Assembly: GCF_005877005.1 (NCBI RefSeq)
Contig: NZ_SSNH01000001.1
Location: 1 to 64,000, forward strand
Source: Sinomonas susongensis
GTDB taxonomy: Bacteria; Actinomycetota; Actinomycetes; Actinomycetales; Micrococcaceae
Direction: 5' to 3'
DNA: 64,000 bases
Position 1 is the stretch's first letter; each line of letters starts with the position of its first letter. This document shows, piece after piece, positions 15,114 to 23,392 of the stretch. The notes under the pieces were generated by a model, which saw only the letters and a program-made list of their open reading frames with translations, searched no databases and had not been told where the DNA came from. Position numbers and translations under genes: made by a program.

Positions 15114-16330
15114 GGCTGCGCATCCTCGGTGCGTCGGTCTCGGTCGTCTTCGAGGCGGGGCTCAACGCGGCCGAGCGGGCCGAGCTGCGGCAGGCGTGGT
15201 CTCGGTGCCTCGAGGGCGGCGAGGCGGAGGGGGAGGCGGCGCCGTCCGGTCACGTAGGAGTCTGCGAGGCCAGCCAGGCCCGGACCAATAGCATCCAGAG
15301 CAGTTCCCGTCCCTTCCGAGCTCGCATCCTGGCCGGTTCCGGCCCCGGTTACGTGCCGGTCTCGGGCGGATCGTTCCAGCACTTCTCAGCCGAACTCACG
15401 AGTGCCCTGACGTTGGCCGCCATCGAGCAGCGCGGCGGCGAACTGATCATGCTGCACGCGTCGGGGCTCGCGGATCCGGGAACAGGCCGAACGGCTGCGC
15501 TCGTCGGGCCTTCCGGCGTGGGCAAGACGACCGCGACGCGCGCCCTCGCCCGGAGGATGGGTTACGTGACCGACGAGACGGTCGGCGTCGAGCCCTCGGG
15601 CGCGGTCGTCCCGTACGCGAAGCCGCTCTCGGTCATCGTCGACAAGCCGCCTGCCCCGAAACGGCAGCTCGGCCCGGACGCGCTCGGCCTCCTCGTCACG
15701 CCCGCCCAGACGCGGCTCGGCGCCGTCGTTCTGCTCGAGCGCGCCCCCGCCCAGAGTTCACGGGCACCCGAGGTCCGCCCGCTCGACCATGCCGACGCCA
15801 TCGTGGGGCTCGCGCCGCACACGTCCTCCCTCGCGATGCTGCCAGACCCGCTCCAGCGGATCTGCCGCATGCTCGATGCCTGCGGCGGGGCCGTCCGAGC
15901 GGTCTACAGCGAGGCCGATGACCTCGCGGGCCTCGTGCCCGGGCTCCTGTCCCGGCCCGCCGTCGACGGCGGGTGGGTGCCCGCCGTCGACCGTTCCGCC
16001 CGACTGCGCCAACCGGCTCATCTGCACAGGGCCGACGTCGACAGGGCTCGTCTGCACAGGGCTCATCTGCACAGGGCCGACGTCGTCGATGCCGTCGAGA
16101 TCGCGACCCCGGGAAGCGGCAGGACCGAGCTCCTCGTCATGGTCGGGCAGCAGGTTCTGCGGCTCGGGGGCATCGCCCCGGCGATCTGGCGTGGCCTGCG
16201 CACGCCCACGGGGCTCGAAGGCCTGGTCGACCGGATTGCCCCCGAGGTCGGGCTCCCGCCGGACTACGAGGGAGCCCTCGAACGCGCGGTGGAGGAGCTC
16301 AGTGACTACGGGGTGCTCACACGGAGCTGA
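15110..16330 (+). CDS. HprK-like P-loop kinase with pentapeptide repeats and a PqqD-like C-terminus
   Basis: A 406-residue protein with a mosaic layout. Residues 1-120 are weakly conserved; 131-141 hold a Walker A loop (VGPSGVGKTT) and 153-160 a VTDETVGV loop like the acidic loop of HPr-kinase-related proteins. Residues 301-325 read as pentapeptide repeats (AHLHR ADVDR ARLHR AHLHR ADVVD). Residues 345-406 resemble PqqD again (QQVLRLGGIAPAIWRGL... ending DYGVLTRS). HprK-related kinases with PqqD partners are known from exopolysaccharide clusters of other phyla; the substrate is unknown. GTG 15110 overlaps the upstream stop. Confidence 0.65.
   Translation: MRLRILGASVSVVFEAGLNAAERAELRQAWSRCLEGGEAEGEAAPSGHVGVCEASQARTNSIQSSSRPFRARILAGSGPGYVPVSGGSFQHFSAELTSALTLAAIEQRGGELIMLHASGLADPGTGRTAALVGPSGVGKTTATRALARRMGYVTDETVGVEPSGAVVPYAKPLSVIVDKPPAPKRQLGPDALGLLVTPAQTRLGAVVLLERAPAQSSRAPEVRPLDHADAIVGLAPHTSSLAMLPDPLQRICRMLDACGGAVRAVYSEADDLAGLVPGLLSRPAVDGGWVPAVDRSARLRQPAHLHRADVDRARLHRAHLHRADVVDAVEIATPGSGRTELLVMVGQQVLRLGGIAPAIWRGLRTPTGLEGLVDRIAPEVGLPPDYEGALERAVEELSDYGVLTRS
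16016..16089 (+). repeat. 15-bp coding repeats encoding pentapeptides
   Basis: Near-identical DNA units built on GCTCATCTGCACAGG and GCCGACGTCG repeat in frame inside the HprK-like gene. They encode A-(H/D/R)-(L/V)-x-R pentapeptides. The high DNA identity suggests recent slippage or duplication. Confidence 0.65.
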
Positions 16331-16346
16331 GATCGGCCGGGTTTAG

Positions 16347-17900
16347 ATGAACCTTGTGCAGAATTCACTCCAAGGCGACAACCCTGCGGGCGGTCAGGGC
16401 ATGAACCTCGCGGACTACCTCTCGGTGGCGCGCACGTACTGGTCCGGGATCCTGGTCTTCGTTGTCGTCGCCACGGCGGGGGCCTTCGGCTGGTATCACG
16501 TGCAGCCCCGTGTCTACGAGGCCCAGTCGAACGGAATGGTCGTCACAGGCGGCTCGGAGAACCTCAACCTCTCGCTCGCGGGGGACAACCTCTCGAAGTC
16601 CAAGGCGAAGGGCTACCGCTCGCTCGCCGACTCCCTCCTCGTGGCGGAGCGCGTCATCAAGACGCTCGGCATCAGCACGTCGCCGCAGGCGATCGCCGGC
16701 ACCGTCAAGGTCGTCGTCCCGGTCGACTCCGCGGAGCTGCAGGTGACTGCGACGTCGTCGGACCCGGTCCAGGCGAAGGAAGTCGCCGATGCATGGGTCT
16801 CGGCGCTCGCGGCGCAGGTGTACGAGATCGAGAAGTCGATGTCGACCTCGGGGGCGGACCCGGCCACGAAGGTTGTTCCGCTCGCGAAGGCCGCTGTCCC
16901 GAGCGCGCCGATCTCGCCGAACCTTCGGCTCGCGCTCGGCGCCGGTGTCGCGGGCGGGCTTGTGCTCGGGCTCGCCTACGCGCTCGTGCGCAATCTGCTG
17001 GACCGGCGAATCAGGGCCGCCGCGGAGATCGAGCGGCGCTTCCACGTGCCGGTCGTGGGAACGCTGCCGCGGGACAAGCGCCTCGTCGGAGAGACCCGCA
17101 TCCTCGACGTCCATGGCGCGGGCGCCGGGCACGCGATGGGCGAGGCGCTCCGGGAGCTGCGGACGAACCTGCACTTCATCGATGTCGACAGCCCCCCGCG
17201 CGTCCTCCTGGTGACGAGCTCGCTGCCATCCGAGGGCAAATCGACGGTCATCGGGAACCTCGCTGCAACCATTGCCGCGGCAGGTGAGGATGTCATCGTC
17301 GTGGACGCAGACCTGCGCCGGCCCACCGGGCACAAGGTCTTCGGGGTCGTGGGGGACGTCGGCATGACGGACGTCCTCACAGGCCGCGCGACGATCGAGG
17401 AGGTCCTGCAGGAGTGGGGCCCGATGCCGCACCTCAAGATCCTCGCGGCGGGCCGGATCCCGCCGAACCCGTCCGAGCTGCTGGGCTCCCGCGCGATGCA
17501 GCACCTCCTCGAGGAGCTCTCGCAGCGCGCCGTCGTCCTCATCGACACCCCGCCGCTGCTGCCGGTCACCGACGCCGCGGTCCTTTCCCGTGCGGCGGAC
17601 GGAACGCTCGTCGTCGCCCGGGCGCGGAAGACGACGACGGACAGCCTCCAGCGCGCGCTCGGGAACCTGGCCCGCGTGCGGGGGCGGGTCCTCGGCGTCA
17701 TCCTCAACTGCGTCGCGACGAAGGGGCCGGACACCTACAGCTACGGCTACTACGGGACGTACTCGAGCAGGCCCGAGCGCCGCAGGGGCTGGCTCGGGGC
17801 GAGCCATGGGAACAGGGGCACCGCCGGCGCGGACGACGCTCAGGGCTCGTCTGCGCCCGAACCCGTTCCGGCATTCAGGGGCAGGCGTTCGGCGAACTGA
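16347..17900 (+). CDS. Wzz/CpsD-type polysaccharide co-polymerase with bacterial tyrosine kinase domain
   Basis: A 517-residue fused chain-length regulator and BY-kinase. The Wzz-like part has helices near 30-50 and 190-212 flanking an extracellular loop. The cytoplasmic kinase has Walker A TSSLPSEGKST (290-300), Walker A' VIVVDADLRRP (about 318) and Walker B VVLIDTPPLLP. A tyrosine cluster at 464-472 (DTYSYGYYGTY, five Tyr) is the expected autophosphorylation site. ATG 16347 has a weak ribosome site; ATG 16401 is an alternative. It follows the HprK-like gene by 16 bases. Its last 61 bases overlap the convergent phosphatase gene. No glycosyltransferases or Wzx/Wzy lie here, so its polymer is made elsewhere. 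Confidence 0.9.
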   Translation: MNLVQNSLQGDNPAGGQGMNLADYLSVARTYWSGILVFVVVATAGAFGWYHVQPRVYEAQSNGMVVTGGSENLNLSLAGDNLSKSKAKGYRSLADSLLVAERVIKTLGISTSPQAIAGTVKVVVPVDSAELQVTATSSDPVQAKEVADAWVSALAAQVYEIEKSMSTSGADPATKVVPLAKAAVPSAPISPNLRLALGAGVAGGLVLGLAYALVRNLLDRRIRAAAEIERRFHVPVVGTLPRDKRLVGETRILDVHGAGAGHAMGEALRELRTNLHFIDVDSPPRVLLVTSSLPSEGKSTVIGNLAATIAAAGEDVIVVDADLRRPTGHKVFGVVGDVGMTDVLTGRATIEEVLQEWGPMPHLKILAAGRIPPNPSELLGSRAMQHLLEELSQRAVVLIDTPPLLPVTDAAVLSRAADGTLVVARARKTTTDSLQRALGNLARVRGRVLGVILNCVATKGPDTYSYGYYGTYSSRPERRRGWLGASHGNRGTAGADDAQGSSAPEPVPAFRGRRSAN

Positions 17901-18535
17901 CGCCGTTCCGCCTCTCTCAGCGAGGCGCGGCTCTCGCCCGAGGGGGCGCGGCGGCGCCGGCGGGGGAGAGCTGCGCGGATCAGCGCGCTGACGGGTGGGA
18001 TGAGCTCCTCGGCCATGCGCTCGTAGGCAGAGGCGTCGAGCCCGAACGGATCGGCGACGTCATTGAGCGACGGGTCGTCGAGCCGTACTTGATGTCGCAC
18101 CCTCTCGCCGTCGACGACGTACCGCCGCCACGCGTCCGCGACGGTCTCGCGGGTCGAGGGTCCGGGCAGGATCTCGACGATCCGTGCGAACTCGCGGAGG
18201 GTGAACGTGCGCTTGAGCACCGAGGGCGCGAGCGCGAGGACGGGGCCACGATGCTCCTCGGCGAGGATGAGCACGAGAGCCGCCTCTTCGAGATGCCGCT
18301 GCGTGAGCTGCCGAGCCTCGAAGGCCTCGAGGCTCGAGCCGAGTCGAGCCGCAAGCTCGGCCGACCTCGGATGGGCCGGCTGCCCTGCGAGTGCTCTGAC
18401 GCCAGCGCTCGTCACGGCGAAAACCCCGGGAGCGGCCTCGTCCAGGCCGGACTGCAGCAGCCGCTCGGCCAGCGGGGACCGGCAGATGTTCCCCGTGCAC
18501 ACGGTGAGGATTCGGAAGGGGGATCCTTCGCTCAT
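17840..18535 (-). CDS. Low-molecular-weight protein-tyrosine phosphatase
   Basis: A 231-residue phosphatase with the catalytic loop VCTGNICRSP at residues 12-21 (Cys13, Arg19). The C-terminal region includes DPFGLDASAYERM, the expected position of the general-acid Asp, plus a basic tail longer than the usual 150-190 residues. It probably removes phosphate from the BY-kinase encoded on the opposite strand; such kinase/phosphatase pairs control polysaccharide export. It lies 4 bases after the signal peptidase gene on the same strand and overlaps the kinase gene by 61 bases tail to tail. ATG 18535 has GAGG 3 bases upstream. Confidence 0.9.
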   Translation of the reverse strand: MSEGSPFRILTVCTGNICRSPLAERLLQSGLDEAAPGVFAVTSAGVRALAGQPAHPRSAELAARLGSSLEAFEARQLTQRHLEEAALVLILAEEHRGPVLALAPSVLKRTFTLREFARIVEILPGPSTRETVADAWRRYVVDGERVRHQVRLDDPSLNDVADPFGLDASAYERMAEELIPPVSALIRAALPRRRRRAPSGESRASLREAERRQFAERLPLNAGTGSGADEP

Positions 18536-18539
18536 CGCC

Positions 18540-19290
18540 TCACGCTAGCATCCCCACCCGCCACAGTGGCCAGACCCTGAGCGCCACCCGCCCGACGACG
18601 GCGGAGGTCGGCGCCGTGCGCATGCAGGGGTCGGGTGGGGACTGGCCCCGGCAGGCCGCCGCCGAGTCCGCGGATGCGGAGCGATGGTCGCCGAGCAGCA
18701 CGAGCTCACCCGACGGCACCGTGAACGCGCGGAAACAGCGGGCAGAGCGCGGTGTCGTCGAGCAGTCGAGCACCCGGGGCACGAACGGGAGGTTGAGCGT
18801 GACGTACGGCTCGTCGATCCCACGCCCGTCGCGTTCGAGGCGGCCGTCCGCATCGCAGCACGAGATGGTCTGGCCGCCCCGGGCCACGATCCGCTTGACG
18901 AGGTAGCTCCGGTTCGAAGGGCCGATGCCGGTGAGGTCGCCGAACGCGCGCACAAGAGCAGGAGCCCCGCCGGCGGGGCCGCTGCCTGCGCCGTCGTCTG
19001 CCTTCGATCCGTCGTCTGCCTTCGATCCGTCCCATCCCGCGGGCCGCGTCACGACGACGACGTCGCCCACCTGGGGGGGCGCGGCCGAGGAACGTGGACA
19101 GGCGGTCGGCGAGGAACCAGTCACCGCCGTGGGGGCCGCCGTGAAGAGTCGGTTCCATGGAGGCGGAGGGCACCCGGTACAGCTTCACGAGGAACGCCTG
19201 AACGAGCGAGACCACGAGGACGGCGATGAGGGCATGGGCCGCGAAGCGCAGCCAAGCGGGCACCTCCTTGCGCTGTTGGCGGGGGGTCAT
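18540..19290 (-). pseudogene. lepB: Signal peptidase I interrupted by a frameshift
   Basis: Type I signal peptidase (Sec/Tat leader cleavage at the membrane) split over two frames. Frame 1 gives the start ATG 19290, a membrane helix (residues 15-37) and the catalytic-serine motif PSASMEPT (Ser44). Frame 2 gives QVGDVVVVTRP, the lysine motif SYLVKRIVARGG and LVLLGDHRSASADS. The frames meet at a run of seven C (plus strand G7, 19073-19079); one extra C would restore a continuous protein of about 250 residues. All catalytic motifs survive, so a sequencing error or a phase-variable tract is as likely as real decay. An 18-bp in-frame duplication (GSKADDGSKADD) lies near 18992-19031. The start has TACGTT 6 bases upstream (leaderless type). 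Confidence 0.85.
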
Positions 19291-19387
19291 GCGGCGAACG
19301 TAGCAGTGGAGGTGGACACGGAGGGCGCTTCTGCTGCCCTCTGCGTAGGCTCCACGGACGGCTTGACGCCCATTGCCCTGTCCACAT

Positions 19388-19409
19388 ATTCTGAACGAAC
19401 GGTCGGTAA
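19388..19409. promoter_or_regulatory. PaaR-type operator upstream of paaA
   Basis: Reads ATTCTGAACG then AACGGTCGGTAA. Fifteen of 22 positions agree with the reverse complement of the site before paaI (9143-9164). It ends 17 bases before paaA, overlapping the expected promoter. The nearby GAACGAACGG is part of the same site. Confidence 0.65.
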
Positions 19410-19426
19410 TTATTTGAGGAGGAGCT

Positions 19427-20422
19427 ATGGCAGCTGCGCCCCTGCAGCCCGTGGCCGCCGAAGCATCCGAAGAGGATCGCGCAGGCCAGGCAGCATTTGA
19501 CCGCATCATCGCCGACGACTCACGCATCGAGCCCACGGACTGGATGCCGGAGGCGTACCGCAAGACACTCACGCGCCAGATCTCCCAGCACGCGCACTCC
19601 GAGATCATCGGCATGCAGCCGGAGGCCAACTGGATCACGCGCGCCCCGAGCCTCAAGCGCAAGTCGATCCTGATGGCGAAGGTGCAGGACGAGGCCGGCC
19701 ATGGCCTCTACCTCTACTCCGCAGCTGAGACGCTCGGCACCCCACGCGACGTCCTGAACCAGCAGCTGCTGGACGGCAAGGCCAAATACTCGTCGATCTT
19801 CAACTATCCGGCGCGCAGCTGGGCGGATATGGGAGCGATCGGCTGGCTCGTCGACGGCGCAGCGATTGCGAACCAGGTCCCGCTGTGCCGGGCAAGCTAC
19901 GGCCCCTACGGACGCGCGATGGTGCGGATCTGCAAGGAGGAGTCGTTCCACCAGCGGCAGGGCTTCGAGATCCTGCTCGAGCTGTCCCACGGCACCCCCG
20001 AGCAGAAGAAGATGGCGCAGGACGCCGTCAACCGCTTCTACGCACCTGCCCTCATGATGTTCGGGCCGCCCGACGACGACTCGCCCAACTCGAAGCAGTC
20101 CATGGCCTGGAATATCAAGCGGTTCTCGAACGACGAGCTGCGCCAGCGCTTCGTCGGCATGATCGCCGAGCAGGTCAAGGTCCTCGGCCTCACCCTCCCC
20201 GACCCGGAGCTCCGCTTCGACGAGGAGACGGGCAAGTGGATCCATATGGAGCTCGACTGGCAGGAATTCAAGGACGTCATCGCGGGCCGCGGCCCGTGCA
20301 ACGCCCAGCGCCTTGAGCGCCGCCGGGAGGCGCACGCCAACGGCGCCTGGGTGCGCGAGGCCGCCCGTGCCTACGCGCAGAAGGCAGGGCAGCGGAAGAT
20401 GCAGAAGGCAGGTGCAGCCTGA
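19427..20422 (+). CDS. paaA: 1,2-phenylacetyl-CoA epoxidase, catalytic subunit A
   Basis: A 331-residue di-iron oxygenase subunit that epoxidises phenylacetyl-CoA. The ferritin-like carboxylate-bridged iron site is visible as [17 protein letters not shown] (E-x-x-H) and [16 protein letters not shown] (E-x-x-H). Length equals typical PaaA. A strong GAGGAGG lies 7 bases before the ATG. First gene of paaABCDE, with the operator immediately upstream; overlaps paaB by one base (TGATG). Confidence 0.97.
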   Translation: MAAAPLQPVAAEASEEDRAGQAAFDRIIADDSRIEPTDWMPEAYRKTLTRQISQHAHSEIIGMQPEANWITRAPSLKRKSILMAKVQDEAGHGLYLYSAAETLGTPRDVLNQQLLDGKAKYSSIFNYPARSWADMGAIGWLVDGAAIANQVPLCRASYGPYGRAMVRICKEESFHQRQGFEILLELSHGTPEQKKMAQDAVNRFYAPALMMFGPPDDDSPNSKQSMAWNIKRFSNDELRQRFVGMIAEQVKVLGLTLPDPELRFDEETGKWIHMELDWQEFKDVIAGRGPCNAQRLERRREAHANGAWVREAARAYAQKAGQRKMQKAGAA

Positions 20423-20730
20423 TGAGCAATCAGCCGATGGGCAATCAGACCAACATCTGGCCCCTCTGGGAGGTCTTCGTGCGCTCGAGCCGCGGCCTCT
20501 CGCACGTCCACGCCGGCTCGCTGCACGCACCCGACGCCGAGATGGCGCTGCGCAACGCCCGGGACCTGTACACGCGTCGCAACGAGGGAGTCTCGATCTG
20601 GGTGGTCCCCTCCGAGGCGATCACGGCATCGGACCCGGACGCGAAGGGCTCGTTCTTCGAATCCCCGCAGGGCAAGGACTACCGCCATGCGACGTACTAC
20701 ACCAAGAGCGAGGGCGTGAAGCACCTGTGA
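20422..20730 (+). CDS. paaB: 1,2-phenylacetyl-CoA epoxidase subunit B
   Basis: A 102-residue small subunit needed for the multicomponent epoxidase. WPLWEVFVRSSRGLSHVHAGSLHAPDAEMALRNARD is the family core (pieces), with NEGVSIWVVPSEAI following. It overlaps paaA by one base and paaC by 4 (GTGA), so stoichiometric translation is likely. Confidence 0.95.
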   Translation: MSNQPMGNQTNIWPLWEVFVRSSRGLSHVHAGSLHAPDAEMALRNARDLYTRRNEGVSIWVVPSEAITASDPDAKGSFFESPQGKDYRHATYYTKSEGVKHL

Positions 20731-21608
20731 ACGCCGCTCCTACACCCTCCCACCCCGCCCGAACCGACCATTCCCTCGACAGCTTCGGCGACGCCGCGGC
20801 GTCGGCGACCCGGGTAACCCCGGGCAACGCCCTGCGCCCGGAGGACATCGCGATCCAGACCGAGCGCCCGAGCGACGACGTCGCCCAGTACGCGCTGCGC
20901 CTCGGCGACGATTCCCTTGTCCTCGCCCAGCGGCTGGGCGAGTGGATCTCGCGCGGTCCGGAGATCGAGGAGGACATCGCACTCGGCAACATCGCCCTCG
21001 ACCTCCTCGGCCACGCCCGCTCGTTCCTCACCTATGCGGGCCACGCCTGGGGCAAGTCCGAGGACGACCTCGCCTACTGGCGGGACGAGGAAGAGTTCCG
21101 CTCCGCGTGGATCTTCGAGCAGCCCAACGGCGACTTCGGCGTGACGATCGCGCGGCAGCTCGTCGTCGCCGTCTACCAGTGCCTCCTCTACGCACGGCTC
21201 GTCGGGTCGGCGGACAGCACGATCGCGGCCATCTCGGCGAAGGCGCTCAAGGAAGTCGACTACCACCGCGACCACGCAATCCAGTGGACGCTCCGCCTCG
21301 GCGACGGCACCGATGAATCGCACCGCCGCATGCAGGCGGCACTCGAGCTCATGTGGCCCTACGTCGACGAGCTGTTCGACGACGACGAGCTCGTCGAGCG
21401 CGTCGGCGAAGCCGGGGTCCGTCCGTCGACGCTCCGCGCCGAGTTCGACGCCGAGATTGCAGCCGTCCTCGACGAGGCCACACTGACCCTGCCCGCCGTC
21501 CCGCGCGCCCGCGGCGGCGGACGCCGCGGCGAGCACACCGAGCACCTCGGCTACCTGCTCGCCGAGATGCAGGTGCTCGCCCGCAAGCATCCCGGCGCGA
21601 CCTGGTAG
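20727..21608 (+). CDS. paaC: 1,2-phenylacetyl-CoA epoxidase, structural subunit C
   Basis: A 293-residue partner of PaaA with the ferritin-like fold but without a complete iron site in the family. Family stretches are ALRLGDDSLVLAQRLGEWI, NIALDLLGHARSFLTYAG and ALKEVDYHRDHAIQWTLRLGDGT (pieces). The GTG start overlaps the paaB stop. A 50-residue N-terminal extension before EDIAIQTERP is longer than in E. coli PaaC and looks disordered. Confidence 0.94.
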   Translation: MNAAPTPSHPARTDHSLDSFGDAAASATRVTPGNALRPEDIAIQTERPSDDVAQYALRLGDDSLVLAQRLGEWISRGPEIEEDIALGNIALDLLGHARSFLTYAGHAWGKSEDDLAYWRDEEEFRSAWIFEQPNGDFGVTIARQLVVAVYQCLLYARLVGSADSTIAAISAKALKEVDYHRDHAIQWTLRLGDGTDESHRRMQAALELMWPYVDELFDDDELVERVGEAGVRPSTLRAEFDAEIAAVLDEATLTLPAVPRARGGGRRGEHTEHLGYLLAEMQVLARKHPGATW

Positions 21609-21636
21609 AAACGCGAGCTGACAGAAGGAGCTGCCG

Positions 21637-22128
21637 GTGATCACGACCGACGACGACGTCGTCGCCCTCGCGGCGACCGTGAACGACCCTGAGATCCCAG
21701 TCCTCAGCATCCGGGACCTGGGGATCCTTCGCGACGGGCACCTCGAGGACGACGGCGCGGTGCGGCTCACCATCACCCCGACCTACTCGGGCTGCCCCGC
21801 CATGGACGCGATCCGCGACGACCTCGAGCGCGTCTTCCACGAAGCGGGGCACGAGCGGGTCCAGGTGGACCTCGTCCTCTCCCCGGCCTGGACCACGGAC
21901 TGGATGACGGAGGAGGGCAAGGCCAAGCTCGAGGAGTACGGCATCGCCCCGCCCACCGGCGGCTCCAGCCTCCACGCCGGACCGGTACGCCTCGGCCTTG
22001 CGGTCAAATGCCCCCGCTGCCACTCGCTCAACACACGCGAGCTCTCCCGCTTCGGCTCGACGTCCTGCAAGGCGCTCTACGTCTGCCAGGACTGCCGTGA
22101 ACCCTTCGACTACTTCAAGGTGCTGTAG
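21637..22128 (+). CDS. paaD: PaaD, phenylacetyl-CoA epoxidase maturation/accessory protein
   Basis: A 163-residue protein with a DUF59/MIP18-type domain (VNDPEIPVLSIRDLGIL, TPTYSGCPAMDAIRDD) and a C-terminal zinc-ribbon-like CPRCHSLNTRELSRFGSTSCKALYVCQDC. It is thought to help iron-sulfur loading of PaaE. GTG start with AAGGAGC upstream. The 3' end carries an imperfect direct repeat with the bases before paaE (GACTACTTCAAGGTGCT and GACTTCGAGGTGCT). Confidence 0.94.
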   Translation: MITTDDDVVALAATVNDPEIPVLSIRDLGILRDGHLEDDGAVRLTITPTYSGCPAMDAIRDDLERVFHEAGHERVQVDLVLSPAWTTDWMTEEGKAKLEEYGIAPPTGGSSLHAGPVRLGLAVKCPRCHSLNTRELSRFGSTSCKALYVCQDCREPFDYFKVL

Positions 22129-22148
22129 ATGACTTCGAGGTGCTCCCT

Positions 22149-23345
22149 ATGACCGACCAGCTGACCGAGGACGCAGAGGCGACCGGCCGCCGTCGGGCGT
22201 CCTTCCACCCGCTCGTGGTGACCCAGGTCCGCCGTCTGACGAACGACGCGATCGAGGTGACGTTCGCCGTCCCGGCTGAACTCGCCGATGAGTACGACTA
22301 CATTCCGGGGCAGTACGTCGCGCTCCGAGCCCACGTTCCCGGCGGGGGTGTCGACGGCGAGGCCAGGGAAGTCCGCCGCAGCTACTCCATCTGTGCCCCG
22401 CCGCAGCGCTTCGCCGACGGCGGCAGCGAGATCCGGGTTGCGATCAAGAAGGACCTCGGCGGCCTCTTCTCGACGTGGGCCAACGAGCACCTCGCCCCCG
22501 GCGACACGCTCGACGTCATGAGCCCGGCCGGTGCTTTCATCTCGAAGCACAGGATGACGGGCCTCAACGACCCGACGAGCATCGACACGGACCGCGAGCA
22601 CACCTTCGTCGCCGTTGCGGCAGGCTCGGGCATCACCCCCGTCATCGCGATCGCGAAGACCGTCCTCGCCGCGGACGAGAACGTCCGCTTCGACCTCATC
22701 TACGCCAACAAGGCTGCAATGGACGTCATGTTCGTCGAGGAGCTCGCCGACCTCAAGGACAAGTACCCGTCCCGCTTCGCGCTCCACCACGTGCTCTCGA
22801 GGGAGCAGCGCATCTCGCCGCTGCTCTCCGGCCGGGTCGACGCCGAGAAGCTCACGACGCTGCTCAACACCGTGATCCACGCCGACGACGTCGACGAGTG
22901 GTTCCTGTGCGGGCCCTTCGAGCTCGTCCAGCTCGTACGGGACACGCTCTCGGAGCGCGGGGTCGAGCCGGAGAAGGTCCGCTTCGAGCTCTTCACGACG
23001 GGCACGCCGTCCAATCTCGAGGGGAACATAGGGCGCCCCGTCGTCGAGGACGACTCGGGGAAGAACTTCGACATCGAGTTCCGCCTCGACGGGCTGCAGG
23101 GAGTGGTCAAGAGCCCGGCAGCCGCGAACGAGACGATCCTCAACGCGGCGCTTCGCGTGCGCGCGGATGTCCCCTTCGCGTGCGCCGGCGGCGTATGCGG
23201 CACGTGCCGCGCGAAGCTCGTGGAGGGCACGGTCGACATGGCGGAGAACTACGCACTCGAGCCGGACGAGCTCGAACGCGGGTACGTCCTGACGTGCCAG
23301 TCCCGCCCGACGTCGGACGCCGTGTCCGTCGACTTCGATGCCTGA
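22149..23345 (+). CDS. paaE: 1,2-phenylacetyl-CoA epoxidase reductase subunit E
   Basis: A 398-residue electron-transfer subunit. The N-terminal FAD-binding ferredoxin-reductase domain has RRSYSICAPP (about residues 78-87) and the NAD(P)H-binding GSGITPVIA. The C-terminal plant-type 2Fe-2S domain has CAGGVCGTCRAKLVEG plus a later Cys (LTCQS). It moves electrons from NADPH to PaaA. ATG 22149 has GAGG 9 bases upstream; GTG 22140 is less likely. Confidence 0.95.
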   Translation: MTDQLTEDAEATGRRRASFHPLVVTQVRRLTNDAIEVTFAVPAELADEYDYIPGQYVALRAHVPGGGVDGEAREVRRSYSICAPPQRFADGGSEIRVAIKKDLGGLFSTWANEHLAPGDTLDVMSPAGAFISKHRMTGLNDPTSIDTDREHTFVAVAAGSGITPVIAIAKTVLAADENVRFDLIYANKAAMDVMFVEELADLKDKYPSRFALHHVLSREQRISPLLSGRVDAEKLTTLLNTVIHADDVDEWFLCGPFELVQLVRDTLSERGVEPEKVRFELFTTGTPSNLEGNIGRPVVEDDSGKNFDIEFRLDGLQGVVKSPAAANETILNAALRVRADVPFACAGGVCGTCRAKLVEGTVDMAENYALEPDELERGYVLTCQSRPTSDAVSVDFDA

Positions 23346-23381
23346 CCCAGCAGCCTGACCCAGCAGCCCAACGCAGCAGCC
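23343..23381 (+). repeat. Three 13-bp tandem repeats between paaE and the hydratase gene
   Basis: TGACCCAGCAGCC occurs twice exactly (23343, 23356) and once as CAACGCAGCAGCC (23369). The first copy contains the paaE stop codon. The array ends directly before the CAGGAGG ribosome site of the next gene, so copy number changes would alter only the gap. Confidence 0.8.
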
Positions 23382-23392
23382 CAGGAGGCCCC

